A stretch of DNA of 31,559 bases from JBCCJA01 sp039045975 (GCA_039045975.1 JBCCJA010000045.1:1-31559), one strand, 5' to 3'. Positions 10,320 to 19,024 are shown, counted from the first letter of the stretch. The notes: generated from the sequence alone by a model not told the origin. Numbers and translations are program-made.

Positions 10320-12758
10320 CTAAGTACGGACGGAATCGCTCCGCGTAAACATCGCCGATCTCAAAAACGTGAGGCGTCCCGACCTCGGCCGTCCGTGACG
10401 CTTCCGCAAGCCGGCCAAAGAGTACCGAGCGACGAGGGCCCGGACGTCGACCGGCGGGCCGTCGACGTGTCCGGCGAATGAGGCCGCATCGAGCGACCGC
10501 AAGAACGAGGTCTCGTCGAACGTGAACCCGTACGTCGCACCGAGCCACCGGCGTAGCGTCGTGCCGGCGGGCCGTCGCAGGCCGATTCTTTGCCCCCGTC
10601 GTTCGAGGAGCCCCGCCGTCGCGAGCAGCCGCGACCGCTCGTCCGTGAAGCCCCTCGCCCGCCACACAACGGTGTCAACGAAATCGAGCAGATCGGCCCG
10701 GAAGATCCAGGCGAACACCGCCAAAGCCGTGATCGCGAGGGATGTCAGCGGCCGGTCCGATACCGCACGCCAGCCCGCCGCCAACGCCGCGATCGCCTGC
10801 TCGACGAGCGTCGGCGGAGGACCGAGCACCTCGTAACCGGGCGTCGCCTCGACCGTCAGCCAGACCCGCGTGCCGAGGTAGACCTCGCACCACGTGTGCA
10901 CGTCCTCGGCTCGGACCGGCGTGTTCTTCGCCTTCGGGTCATAAGCGTCGGGCGAGGCATAGAACCCTTGCACCAGTCGGGTCGAAAAACCTTTCGCCCG
11001 CAGCAACATCGCGGCAGCGGTCGCGAAGTGATAGTCGTCGCCGGCCTTCGTATCGAACAAAAATGAAGAGACCGGCAGCCGGTCGGTTTCCGGGCGACCG
11101 GCGGTCTGACCGTCGTCGCTAGCGTCGCCAGTCGCCGCCTCGCGATCAGACGGCTCGCCGTCGGTGCGTCGGGATGCCGGCGTCCAGACGCCACGTTCGA
11201 ATCGATACCCCTCTCTGAGTCGCGCGGTCACGGCCTGGACCATGTCCCAGCGGGAGGTCGCCGACGACGTCCACTCGTCGGCCAGCCGCGTGATGTCTTG
11301 CCAGTCGGGGTGATCGGGCCACGCGGAATACGACGGACCGGCCGACGAACCGAGACGCCATTCGTCCTGGAGCGTATCGCGATCGACGACCTCCGACGCG
11401 ACGTGGATCGTCGTCAACGGCGGGATCGCGTCGCGATCGAGGGCGGGCATATCATTATACGCGATCTTATAAAAATCGGCCCGGTCGACTTGGTCGATGT
11501 GCACGCCCCGTGTGTGCAACGGCGCGGGGATCACGGCGGTGTCGAGATCGATGATCTTGAGCATATGCCCTTCGCTCGCGGCGAAGACGGCGAAGCTCTC
11601 CGGCGGCAGCGGCGGGATCGCCCACGGCTTCCCGTCGACTTTGCGGATATTGAACACCCCGACCTCTTCGTCCTCTTCGACCCAGACCTCGCCGTCGAAC
11701 AGGTCGTAAGCCCGCAGCCGCAAGTGCAACGGCGTCCTCCCGGCGACATAAAACATCGCCCCGCCGTCGCGGTCGCTCATGCGGCCCTTCTGCTTTTCGT
11801 CTTTCGGCTTACGGAACGTGGAGAACTCCTTGCCCGCTTTTTTGAGTTGCGCGAGCCGTTGCTGACAGCGGTCGATCGCGAACTCTTGAACTAAAGAAAT
11901 GGCCCGTTGGTATTTCTTATTTTTGACCGGCTCTTCGTACGAGTCGTCGAAGACGTCGTACAGTGTCGGCCGGTCGTCGACCATGAAGGGCGCGTCTTCG
12001 ATCGGGGCGAAGCTGCGGATGTCTTTCGAGCCGGCCACGACGGCGTCGCCGTCGCGGACGCCGTCGCGGGCGTACGGGTCGTACCAGTCGGTACCGCCCG
12101 AACTCGGCATGAAGCCGGTCAGGTTCTGCAGCCCGCCCCCGCTCCCTGCCGACGCCGTCGCGAGGACCGCCACGAAGGCCACCGCGACGCCCGCCAGCCA
12201 CCACCGCGGCACCCCGCCCTTCGACTCCGCGATGAGGCTGTCACGCAGCCCCTCCCAGTAATCGGCCGCGGCCCAGAACAGGGCAACGGCGGCAAAAATA
12301 CCCGCCGCGATTTGCACCGCCCGGTCGGTCGAGATCGACACCGCGAACATCATCAGGAACAGCGACATCAGCACCGCCAGCCGACGGTATTGACGCCAAT
12401 AACTGACGACCGCGAGGCCGAGCACGACGTGCTTGAGGCCGTCCATCAGCACGATCTCGCCCGGCCGGCCGACGCCAAACGTGCGATAAAACGGCTCGCA
12501 GACGAACGTGCCGAAGCCGAGGACGACGAGCACCGGCGAGACCGACGGCGGCGTCTCCCAGTCTTTCGCTTTCCGTCCGATCCACACAGCGGCCGAGACC
12601 GCCAGTACGGCCTGTAAGACCAGTTCGGCGAACACCCACACGCGGCCCGAGTCTTCGCCCGAGGCGATCGTCAGGATCGACGCCGCCAGTAGGCCGAGCC
12701 CGACGGTCAGCGGGACCGCGGCGCGAAAGCCCGTCGTCGTTTTCTCCGCTTTACGCAT
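10320..12758 (-). CDS. Transglutaminase-like membrane protein (TgpA-type), apparently lacking the catalytic Cys
   Basis: An 812-residue membrane protein with about six or seven hydrophobic helices in the first ~230 residues, a large soluble part, a transglutaminase-core domain (about 550-650) and a further helix near residue 680 followed by a cytoplasmic tail. This matches the TgpA/DUF3488 layout found beside MoxR and DUF58 genes. In active members the core has Cys, His and Asp. Here the aligned positions are Asp575 (in AGDDYHFATAAAMLLRA), His621 (in DVHTWCEVYL) and Glu637 (in VEATPGY). Only His is kept, so peptide crosslinking or cysteine protease activity seems unlikely. Its ATG overlaps the DUF58 stop (ATGCGTAA), which points to translational coupling. 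The alignment is by eye and Cys622 lies next to His; the core assignment is good, the loss of activity is inference. Confidence 0.82.
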   Translation of the reverse strand: MRKAEKTTTGFRAAVPLTVGLGLLAASILTIASGEDSGRVWVFAELVLQAVLAVSAAVWIGRKAKDWETPPSVSPVLVVLGFGTFVCEPFYRTFGVGRPGEIVLMDGLKHVVLGLAVVSYWRQYRRLAVLMSLFLMMFAVSISTDRAVQIAAGIFAAVALFWAAADYWEGLRDSLIAESKGGVPRWWLAGVAVAFVAVLATASAGSGGGLQNLTGFMPSSGGTDWYDPYARDGVRDGDAVVAGSKDIRSFAPIEDAPFMVDDRPTLYDVFDDSYEEPVKNKKYQRAISLVQEFAIDRCQQRLAQLKKAGKEFSTFRKPKDEKQKGRMSDRDGGAMFYVAGRTPLHLRLRAYDLFDGEVWVEEDEEVGVFNIRKVDGKPWAIPPLPPESFAVFAASEGHMLKIIDLDTAVIPAPLHTRGVHIDQVDRADFYKIAYNDMPALDRDAIPPLTTIHVASEVVDRDTLQDEWRLGSSAGPSYSAWPDHPDWQDITRLADEWTSSATSRWDMVQAVTARLREGYRFERGVWTPASRRTDGEPSDREAATGDASDDGQTAGRPETDRLPVSSFLFDTKAGDDYHFATAAAMLLRAKGFSTRLVQGFYASPDAYDPKAKNTPVRAEDVHTWCEVYLGTRVWLTVEATPGYEVLGPPPTLVEQAIAALAAGWRAVSDRPLTSLAITALAVFAWIFRADLLDFVDTVVWRARGFTDERSRLLATAGLLERRGQRIGLRRPAGTTLRRWLGATYGFTFDETSFLRSLDAASFAGHVDGPPVDVRALVARYSLAGLRKRHGRPRSGRLTFLRSAMFTRSDSVRT

Positions 12759-13956
12759 AGCAGGCCTTCCGCCAAGCCTCTTCGAGCCGGTCGAGTCCGT
12801 CGGCCGGGACGCTCAGCCAACAAGGCGAACTCGACGTCTCCTCCGCCCCGACGGCGATCACACGAACGCCCGACTGCCGGGTCGCCGCAGGCGACCCGGC
12901 AGCCGTCACGAGTAACGTCATCACGGCCGCCGGCCCGCGACTCAGCTTCGGCGGGGCGTCTTGACCGTCGGGCGGGATCGAAGCGAGCCGGTCGAGCACG
13001 TCGCGCAACCCGTTGCCGGTCGCAGAGACCGACAGGACGCGGTCGCCGAGCACGCACTCGACCTGCGCGTGCTCCCGCGGCAGGAATTCGCAGAGGCTGG
13101 CGACGACCTCGATCGCCGCCTCCAGGTCTTCGGGCCGGCCACGAAAGCTGTCGGCGGACAGATCGGCGACGACGCGGATCACGGCGACGGCGCCGGCCTG
13201 ACGCTCCGTCGAGATCAGCCGGCCGTGCCGGGCCGTCTGGGCCCAGTGCACTCGCCGCAGCGAGTCGCCCTCGCGGAACCGTCTCACGCCGAGGAGGTCA
13301 CCGAATTCGCCGGCCCGACGGTCCGACAACGTCTCGTCGTGCGAATCGGCCGCGGCGACCTCCGGGACGTTCCGCAGCGGATGACTTTCGGGCCAAACGA
13401 TCAGCCTTCCCGACTCGATCGTTCGTTTCGCGGTCCAGACTCCGAACGGGAAGGCCGACTCGACCTCGGGCGTCGTGACCGGAAACACGCCGCGCCGCGA
13501 CGGCGTGAACTGCCACGAAAATTCAGCCGAGGACCATGCCGGCACACGCCCGAGCGCCGCGACGGGCTCGGTGTCGGCCGCGTCGGTGTAGCCTTTTCGC
13601 AGGGCGAGACCCCACAACGGCCACGGCCAGCGGTTCTTGACCCGCAGCGTCGCGTCGACCGGCCGGCCGCAGCGCGTCCGCCGTCGGTCGAATTTCACTT
13701 CGCATTCGATCCCGCGGATCGTCAGCAACGGCCAGACCGCACCGATCACCCCGGCCCCCGCCAGACACGCCGCGACCAACAGCAGCACCGGGTTCACGAA
13801 CGCCCCCACGAAGGCCGACGTCGCCGCGGCGACGATCAGCCCGACGAGCGGGTTCTTCAGCCAGTAAACCCAACGATTCGCCCAGGGGCAGAAATCGTGA
13901 TTGAGCACCCCGGCCGCCTTCTCGACGGCGGCCCCCGGTGCCTTCTGAACGCTCAC
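12751..13956 (-). CDS. DUF58 domain protein (VWA-like)
   Basis: A 401-residue DUF58 protein. I chose the GTG at 13956 because GGAGGG lies 7 nt upstream; the open frame extends to an ATG at 14067, but the extra part is Arg-rich and looks non-coding. Two hydrophobic helices follow (about residues 35-80: LKNPLVGLIVAAATSAFVG and a second one to about WPLL). A beta-rich region comes next, then the DUF58 signature GVRRFREGDSLRRVHWAQTA with RHGRLIST after it, around residues 230-262. DUF58 proteins resemble von Willebrand A domains and are usual partners of MoxR ATPases. It is the first gene of the operon and overlaps the next gene by 8 nt. Confidence 0.92.
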   Translation of the reverse strand: MSVQKAPGAAVEKAAGVLNHDFCPWANRWVYWLKNPLVGLIVAAATSAFVGAFVNPVLLLVAACLAGAGVIGAVWPLLTIRGIECEVKFDRRRTRCGRPVDATLRVKNRWPWPLWGLALRKGYTDAADTEPVAALGRVPAWSSAEFSWQFTPSRRGVFPVTTPEVESAFPFGVWTAKRTIESGRLIVWPESHPLRNVPEVAAADSHDETLSDRRAGEFGDLLGVRRFREGDSLRRVHWAQTARHGRLISTERQAGAVAVIRVVADLSADSFRGRPEDLEAAIEVVASLCEFLPREHAQVECVLGDRVLSVSATGNGLRDVLDRLASIPPDGQDAPPKLSRGPAAVMTLLVTAAGSPAATRQSGVRVIAVGAEETSSSPCWLSVPADGLDRLEEAWRKACYA

Positions 13957-14142
13957 GCCGACCCTCCGACCGAACGGTCCGAGTAACACCACGACCCGGC
14001 GACGGCACGCCGTCCGAGCCACGCTACGAAGAGAAGCGGTCGAGGCAACAAACGCGACCGGGTTCACCGACGGCGTCGGCCCCGAACGTAAACGATTGAG
14101 TCGCCGTCAAACCGAAGTTTGGACGGCGACGCACGCCACTTC

Positions 14143-14568
14143 TCAGGCAATGACCGTAGGCGGGCCGCGGGCCGTGTCGGAACCGTTGAGGCGTGCCGGC
14201 CATTCGCGAACACGCGCCGGCACTATCACACACAAGACCGGCTCGAGCGGGACGTCCGCGCTCGCGGTCTCCGCGACGCGACTCATGCCCAGCGTTTGGC
14301 AGAGTGCGCACGCATGCGGGTCGTGAGCGGTCCCGTCGCTAGGGGCCGCTAAACGCGGTTGCTTGCTCTCGTCAGATACGCCGGCAGTCGCCCGCCGATC
14401 TCTCACGTGACCGTGGCCACAACAGGCGTGCCCACGCGCTGCCCCGCCTGAGACGACCGACCCGTGTCGGTGTCCATGCCCGCACGTCAGGTCGTGCAGT
14501 GCGTAGCCACCTGTCGCCAGTATCAACTGACTGGCGGCAACGACGGCGGCGAGCAGACGCACAAACAT
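14143..14568 (-). CDS. Small secreted His/Cys-rich hypothetical protein
   Basis: Not recognised as a named family. I take the ATG at 14568 (MFVRLLAAVVAASQLILATG), which gives a clear signal peptide; an upstream ATG at 14604 would add a polar stretch. The protein is 141 residues. After the signal come CGHGHRHG, GHACCGHGHV, and later HDPHACALCQTLG, so His and Cys are grouped in three short metal-site-like patches. The C-terminal half is otherwise unremarkable. It lies 82 nt beyond the last gene of the nitrilase cluster on the same strand, and about 190 nt ahead of the DUF58 gene. A role in metal binding in the envelope is plausible from composition only. No strong ribosome-binding site is visible. 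Confidence 0.55.
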   Translation of the reverse strand: MFVRLLAAVVAASQLILATGGYALHDLTCGHGHRHGSVVSGGAARGHACCGHGHVRDRRATAGVSDESKQPRLAAPSDGTAHDPHACALCQTLGMSRVAETASADVPLEPVLCVIVPARVREWPARLNGSDTARGPPTVIA

Positions 14569-14650
14569 GTCAGAAACTGTCCACGCTTCAGCCGGGCGTG
14601 GCAACAGCGTCGCTGTTCTGCGTCAATAATTCACATACGGGACGCCGGCC

Positions 14651-14929
14651 TCAGGGCCGAATGACCACTTTCCCGTCGTCATCGACGGAGAACCGCGAAG
14701 CGTCGGTTTCGATCCGTGCCAGCGCCGCGGCGGCGCCGCTGCACGCCATGCCGTACTTGGCTTTCACCCGGTCGGACGCTTCCTGATAAGCGGAGCGGCT
14801 CGTTTCAAGGAACTCAGCCAGCGCGTAGGCCTCGCCGACGGGGAAGTAGCGGTGCACCACGGTGGAGGGGCTGTAGTACGACCGCTCCGTCTCGTCGGGC
14901 CACCGCACGTTCAGACTCGTCTCGGGCAT
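14651..14929 (-). CDS. MSMEG_0570 family nitrogen starvation response protein
   Basis: A 92-residue cytoplasmic protein of the MSMEG_0570 family, a small conserved member of the Nit1C cluster. The recognisable parts are NVRWPDETERSYYSPSTVV at the N-terminus and ASDRVKAKYGMACSGAAAAL near the middle, which correspond to the RWPDG...YSPS...V and RVRAKYG blocks of the family. Biochemical function is not known. It is the last gene of the cluster, starting 9 nt after the AIR-synthase-like gene stops. In named Nit1C clusters the small uncharacterised protein near the end is called NitG; I infer this corresponds to it. Confidence 0.85.
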   Translation of the reverse strand: MPETSLNVRWPDETERSYYSPSTVVHRYFPVGEAYALAEFLETSRSAYQEASDRVKAKYGMACSGAAAALARIETDASRFSVDDDGKVVIRP

Positions 14930-14938
14930 TTCGCTCTT

Positions 14939-15937
14939 TCACGCAGAGGGCTCGACGACGGACCGCCCCGCGGCACGCCCGAACGACATCAGCGGATTAC
15001 GCCGCCAGTCCCAGAACAATGTGGACGCGCCTTCGAGTCGGACCGAAAGGCACGACGTCTCGTCGAACCCGCCGATGTCGGCACACGCGAGGTCGCGGAC
15101 TGCGAATAGTCCACGGACTCGGTCGACGTTATCGGGCCGGACGGCGAGCAAGTAGCCGAAGCTCGGAAAACTGACGAGCCACTTCGAAAGTGGGACTCCA
15201 TCCGGGCGGGGGACGGCGGCGAGGTCGAGGCGCAATCCCACACCCGAGCACTCGCAGAGCATCAACGCGGTGCCGGGCAGGCCCGCCATGCTGACGTCCT
15301 TCGCCGCGTGGGCGAGGCCTAGCTCGGCGACCGTCGCCATGAGTTCCAGGTCATCTCGCAGCCGCTCGGGGTCGTCGCAGCGGGTGCTCGCGTCCCAAAA
15401 CGGCTGCCCCTCGTGGTAGTGGCCGCGGAGGTCGACGGCGAACAGCAACCGGTCGCCCGGGCTCGCGTCGAAACTCGTCAACGGCCGCCGCCCGGCACGC
15501 CCCAGCACCGCCACCGCCAGCGAGTCGTGACGGCCGCGTGTGTGCGTATGCCCGCCGACGATCGGGACGTTGTACGCCCGCGACGCGGCCGCCATCCCGG
15601 CCCAGATGTCGGCGAACCGTTCCTCGTCGCGGGCCCAGACCGCGTCGACGACCGCGACCGGACGCCCCCCCATCGCCGCCACATCGGACAAATTGACCAT
15701 CACGCCCGAATAGCCCGCGAACCACGGGTCGGCCGCGACGAACTCGGGCAGCAGCCCCTCGATCGCGAACAGGGAATGGCCGTCGCCGTCCGGGATCGCC
15801 GCACAGTCGTCGCCGAGGCGGATCCGCGGGTCGTCCGCCACCTCGGCATCGGCCCCGACCGTCCGCCCGATGTCGCCCTTCAAACGCAGACCGGCCTGTT
15901 CCCGCAATCCCGCGACGAGTGTGTCTAACTCGCTCAT
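14939..15937 (-). CDS. nitF: AIR synthase-like protein, Sll0787 family (Nit1C)
   Basis: A 332-residue protein of the PurM/SelD-like ATP-binding superfamily, in the Sll0787 branch. I use the ATG at 15937 because it overlaps the GNAT stop in a TGATG junction; the open frame runs 97 codons further upstream inside the GNAT gene, but that is a shadow. The ATP-site residues are seen in RLGDDCAAI, followed by VMVNLSDVAAMGGRPVAVVD, the typical dimer-interface and Mg-ATP block, and GGHTHTRG. A late SMAGLPGTALMLCE segment corresponds to the C-terminal domain. Real AIR synthase makes purines, but this branch is always tied to nitrilase clusters and its substrate is unknown. The letter nitF follows the usual Nit1C order. 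Confidence 0.88.
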   Translation of the reverse strand: MSELDTLVAGLREQAGLRLKGDIGRTVGADAEVADDPRIRLGDDCAAIPDGDGHSLFAIEGLLPEFVAADPWFAGYSGVMVNLSDVAAMGGRPVAVVDAVWARDEERFADIWAGMAAASRAYNVPIVGGHTHTRGRHDSLAVAVLGRAGRRPLTSFDASPGDRLLFAVDLRGHYHEGQPFWDASTRCDDPERLRDDLELMATVAELGLAHAAKDVSMAGLPGTALMLCECSGVGLRLDLAAVPRPDGVPLSKWLVSFPSFGYLLAVRPDNVDRVRGLFAVRDLACADIGGFDETSCLSVRLEGASTLFWDWRRNPLMSFGRAAGRSVVEPSA

Positions 15938-16485
15938 CACGCCGCGGCCGGCCGCAACAAGACCTCGAGCGGACGACTCGGCAGGAGGGCCGGATAGTGC
16001 TCCAGATCGGCCTGCATCAACGCGTGCGGCCGGCCGTGGATCAGCACCTCGTCGAGTTTTTCCCAGTGCAGCCGCCGGAACAGCCGTACGTTCCGCCGCT
16101 GCACGTGGGCCAGGAAGCGATGACAACCCAGGGCGTGTGCCGAGCGGACCGCTTTGCGGATCAGCTGTGCCGCCAGCGGCGCCGCCCCGCGGACGTCGGG
16201 ACGCACCGCCAGGCGAGACCCGAACCACACGCCCGGCTCGCGCTCGTCGATCCTCACACAGCCGACGACGTCGTCGGCCGCGACGCCGAGCATCGAGACC
16301 GCGACGATCGGCTTCGCGAAGTCATCAATCGCGTCGCGGTCGTCGTCGTCGAAGATGCCCTGCTCGCCGCAGAAGACGTCGCGCCGCAGTCGGCCGTAGG
16401 CGGCCGCCTCCCACGCGTGTTCGACGAACTTGCAGCGATACTCGCTCGGCGTGAACCGTGCGACCGGGTCAAAAAACGGCGTCAT
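15937..16485 (-). CDS. nitE: GNAT N-acetyltransferase, MSMEG_0567/Sll0786 family (Nit1C)
   Basis: A 182-residue GCN5-related N-acetyltransferase. The acetyl-CoA binding region (motif A) is GSRLAVRPDVRGAAPLAAQL at about residues 88-107, preceded by DDVVGCVRIDE, the usual strand before it. The N-terminal FVEHAWEAAAYGRLRRDVFC block is typical of the MSMEG_0567/Sll0786 family. Substrate is unknown. It overlaps the radical SAM gene by 17 nt upstream and the AIR-synthase-like gene by one base downstream, so translation is likely coupled across the three genes. Confidence 0.9.
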   Translation of the reverse strand: MTPFFDPVARFTPSEYRCKFVEHAWEAAAYGRLRRDVFCGEQGIFDDDDRDAIDDFAKPIVAVSMLGVAADDVVGCVRIDEREPGVWFGSRLAVRPDVRGAAPLAAQLIRKAVRSAHALGCHRFLAHVQRRNVRLFRRLHWEKLDEVLIHGRPHALMQADLEHYPALLPSRPLEVLLRPAAA

Positions 16486-17629
16486 AGACGGGCTCGGCGG
16501 GGCGGGTCTCGGAGTCGGTCTCGTAGGCGGAAAGCGAAGAGCAGGCGCCGCATTTCCCGCAGCCCGCTTTCATGTCGGCCGACGTCATGCCGGCATCCTT
16601 CAGCCGGCGTCCGACCGCGGTCAGGACGGCCTTCATGAACGCGGCGTCGGGCTCGGCGTGGTCGGCGAGCGGCGTCCCCGAGATCGGCACGAACGGTACG
16701 ACGAAGGGATAAACGCCGATCGCGACGAGGTCGGCCGCCATGCGGTCGATCGCGTCGAGCGAATCGCCGAGGCCGGCCAGAATGTACGTGCTCACCTGGG
16801 CCCGCCCGAACACGTCGACGGCTGCCGCGAACGCGTCCATGTAGACGTCGAGCGGCACCTCGGCCTTGCCCGGCATGATGCGGGCCCGCACGTGCGGCTC
16901 GACCGCCTCCAGGTGCATGCCCAGCGACACGACGCCGGCGTCGCGGAGCCGGCCGAACCACGCGAAGTCGTCGGGCGGCTCGCACTGGGCCTGGATCGGG
17001 AGGTCGACCGCGGCCGTCACCGCTGCGGCCGAATCGGTCAGGACCGCGGCCCCGCGGTCGGTCCGGTTCGGAGTCCCGGTCGTCATGATCATGTGTCGCA
17101 CGCCGTCGAGCCGTACCGCCGCGGCCGCGACCTCGGCGAGCTGCTCGGGCGTCTTGCGGGCGATCGTCCGCTTCGCCTCAAGGCTTTGCCCGATCGCGCA
17201 AAACTGGCACGACGTCTCGACCGGCCGGTAGCGGATGCACGTCTGCATCACCGTCGTCGCGAGGACGTCGGAACTGTGCAGAACCGCGATCTTCCAGTAG
17301 GGCACGCCGTCGGCGGTCACGCCTTCGTAAAACTTCGGGGCGGGAGGGAAAGTCACCCTCGCTAAAAACTGCCCCTCACGCTCGAGCGTGTGATGGCCGT
17401 AAAGATCGCGTCGGATCACGAACGGCGAAAAGCGGGCGATGCCGGTGTGGACCGGAATCATCACCGTCGTGCCGTCGACCGTGACCGCCTTGTGGTCGGA
17501 CGGTCCGGCCCCGCCGCGACGGCTGGGGGCGCCCGGGTCGTCCTCGAGCCGCACACCCGCTGACTGCAACTCGGTCAGCAGGTCGCGACGGACTGGGACC
17601 GGCGGGCGATCGACGACGGGGAGTTGCAC
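16469..17629 (-). CDS. nitD: Radical SAM protein, MSMEG_0568/Sll0785 family (Nit1C)
   Basis: A 386-residue radical SAM protein starting at a GTG. The iron-sulfur motif is CIRYRPVETSCQFCAIG, with Cys131, Cys141 and Cys144, giving C-x9-C-x2-C rather than the common C-x3-C-x2-C. A second cysteine group, Cys357, Cys360 and Cys363 (GCGKCGACSS), lies near the C-terminus and may bind another cluster. The middle has the TIM-barrel pattern (MIMTTGTPNRTDRG, then LGMHLEAVEPHVRARIMPGK and YILAGLGDS). The family is found with nitrilases in Nit1C clusters; the reaction is not established. It starts 32 nt after the flavoprotein gene. Confidence 0.92.
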   Translation of the reverse strand: MQLPVVDRPPVPVRRDLLTELQSAGVRLEDDPGAPSRRGGAGPSDHKAVTVDGTTVMIPVHTGIARFSPFVIRRDLYGHHTLEREGQFLARVTFPPAPKFYEGVTADGVPYWKIAVLHSSDVLATTVMQTCIRYRPVETSCQFCAIGQSLEAKRTIARKTPEQLAEVAAAAVRLDGVRHMIMTTGTPNRTDRGAAVLTDSAAAVTAAVDLPIQAQCEPPDDFAWFGRLRDAGVVSLGMHLEAVEPHVRARIMPGKAEVPLDVYMDAFAAAVDVFGRAQVSTYILAGLGDSLDAIDRMAADLVAIGVYPFVVPFVPISGTPLADHAEPDAAFMKAVLTAVGRRLKDAGMTSADMKAGCGKCGACSSLSAYETDSETRPAEPVYDAVF

Positions 17630-17661
17630 GGCGTCTTTCTGGCTGGCGGATTCCGGGAGAC

Positions 17662-18969
17662 TCAGACCGTCGCGGCCGTGCGGATGCCCCGCACGGCGTT
17701 TTCAAGGACGTGCTCGACGACGTATTCCGCGTCACGGGCGACGCCAGAAAAGCGGGCCGAGCCCCACGTGTGCTGCCACGGCAGGCCCAGAAAGTAGAGA
17801 CCCGGCGTCTCGCTCACCCCGCGGTGATGCTTCGGGTAACCCGCCGCGTCGAGGATGTCGGGCGCCGCCCATCCGAAATTCGGCTTGAAACCGAGGCACC
17901 AAACCACGCTGCGGACGCCCGCCGCGTCGAGATCGAGAGACATCACTTCGCGGTCAGGGGTCCACGGCGGCGTGTAGACCGGCTCCGGCGGGGCATCGAT
18001 CGCGTGCTTCGCGATGTGTTCGTCGATCAGCTCTCGGATCCGCAACGCCGTCGCGTCGGCCTGATCGAGGTTCGATGCGAGATCGGGTGCGAAGCGGACC
18101 TCCGTTCCTTCGATCGCCTCGAGCCGGCCGTAGAGCCTCATCCCGGCCTTCGCATGCACGCGAAGATCGATGTCGCGGCCGCCGTCTCGGCCGGTGACGT
18201 AGTGGTTCGTTTTCGCGCGGACCCGTTCGCCCTGCGGGTGCTCGTCGTACGGGATGTCGTAGTAGCCCATGTCTTCGAGCCACGCGACGACGTCCCGACC
18301 GCGATAAGCCCGGTTCACGCGGGGCGCCTTGCCCGTACAGAGATGCACGTCCCGCCCGGCCAGGAAAAGGTCTTCGGCGATCTGCGTCCCCGACTGGCCC
18401 GAGCCGACGACCAAGACTCCGCCTTCCGGCAAGTCTTCGGGCCGGCGGTAGTGCGCCGACTGCATCTGCGTCACCGAGTCGGGCAGGCCCGCCGCGACCG
18501 GCGGGACGATCGGACGGTGATAGCCGCCGATCGCAACGACCACCGCGTCGGCCGACAGCGTCCCGCGGTCGGTCCTCACCGCGAAGCGACCGTCTTCCCG
18601 CTTCGACACGCCGATGACATCGACACCCTCTCGGACCGGCGGTCCGAACGACGCCGCGTATTCCTCAAGGTAAGAGACGATTTCGGCCCTCGGCATGAAT
18701 CCTTCGGGATCGTCGCCGGCGTACGGGAAACCGGGCAGGCGGCACTGCCAGTTAGGCGTGACCAGACAGAACGTGTCCCAGCGATGCTGCCGCCACTCGT
18801 GGCCGATCTGATGGCGTTCGAGGACCACGTGGTGCACGCCTCGGTCGGTCAACAGCTTGCTCGCGGAAAGGCCGGCCTGACCCGCCCCGATGACGACCAC
18901 CTGGAAAGATTCGTCACGCGCGGCGCTGATCACCGTCCGCGTATCATCAAGACTCCCGTCAGACGTCAT
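17662..18969 (-). CDS. Flavin-dependent oxidoreductase, MSMEG_0569 family (Nit1C)
   Basis: A 435-residue FAD- and NAD(P)H-binding oxidoreductase. I place the start at the ATG at 18969 with GGAGG 6 nt upstream; an ATG at 19104 would add 45 residues overlapping the nitrilase gene. The FAD motif VVVIGAGQAGLSASKLL is at residues 24-40. A second dinucleotide motif, VLVVGSGQSGTQIAEDL, lies about 190 residues in, as in flavin monooxygenase-like enzymes. MSMEG_0569-family members occur in Nit1C clusters, where the flavoprotein is usually called NitH. Here it lies between the nitrilase and radical SAM genes rather than at the end of the cluster. It might oxidise a nitrogen compound, but no substrate is shown. 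Confidence 0.88.
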   Translation of the reverse strand: MTSDGSLDDTRTVISAARDESFQVVVIGAGQAGLSASKLLTDRGVHHVVLERHQIGHEWRQHRWDTFCLVTPNWQCRLPGFPYAGDDPEGFMPRAEIVSYLEEYAASFGPPVREGVDVIGVSKREDGRFAVRTDRGTLSADAVVVAIGGYHRPIVPPVAAGLPDSVTQMQSAHYRRPEDLPEGGVLVVGSGQSGTQIAEDLFLAGRDVHLCTGKAPRVNRAYRGRDVVAWLEDMGYYDIPYDEHPQGERVRAKTNHYVTGRDGGRDIDLRVHAKAGMRLYGRLEAIEGTEVRFAPDLASNLDQADATALRIRELIDEHIAKHAIDAPPEPVYTPPWTPDREVMSLDLDAAGVRSVVWCLGFKPNFGWAAPDILDAAGYPKHHRGVSETPGLYFLGLPWQHTWGSARFSGVARDAEYVVEHVLENAVRGIRTAATV

Positions 18970-19024
18970 CGGTCGCCTCCGTGAACCGGTGGACGTTTTG
19001 TGGAACCGCAATCGGGTCGACTCA

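Noticed and set aside
12961..13986. A 341-codon open frame on the plus strand
   Set aside because: It is antisense to the DUF58 gene, which has a clear family motif; the composition is that of a shadow.
13957..14067. A 37-residue N-terminal extension of the DUF58 protein
   Set aside because: The GTG at 13956 has a strong GGAGGG ribosome-binding site, and the extension is Arg-rich without a recognisable feature.
17710..18984. A 424-codon open frame on the plus strand
   Set aside because: It is antisense to the flavoprotein gene, which carries both dinucleotide-binding motifs.
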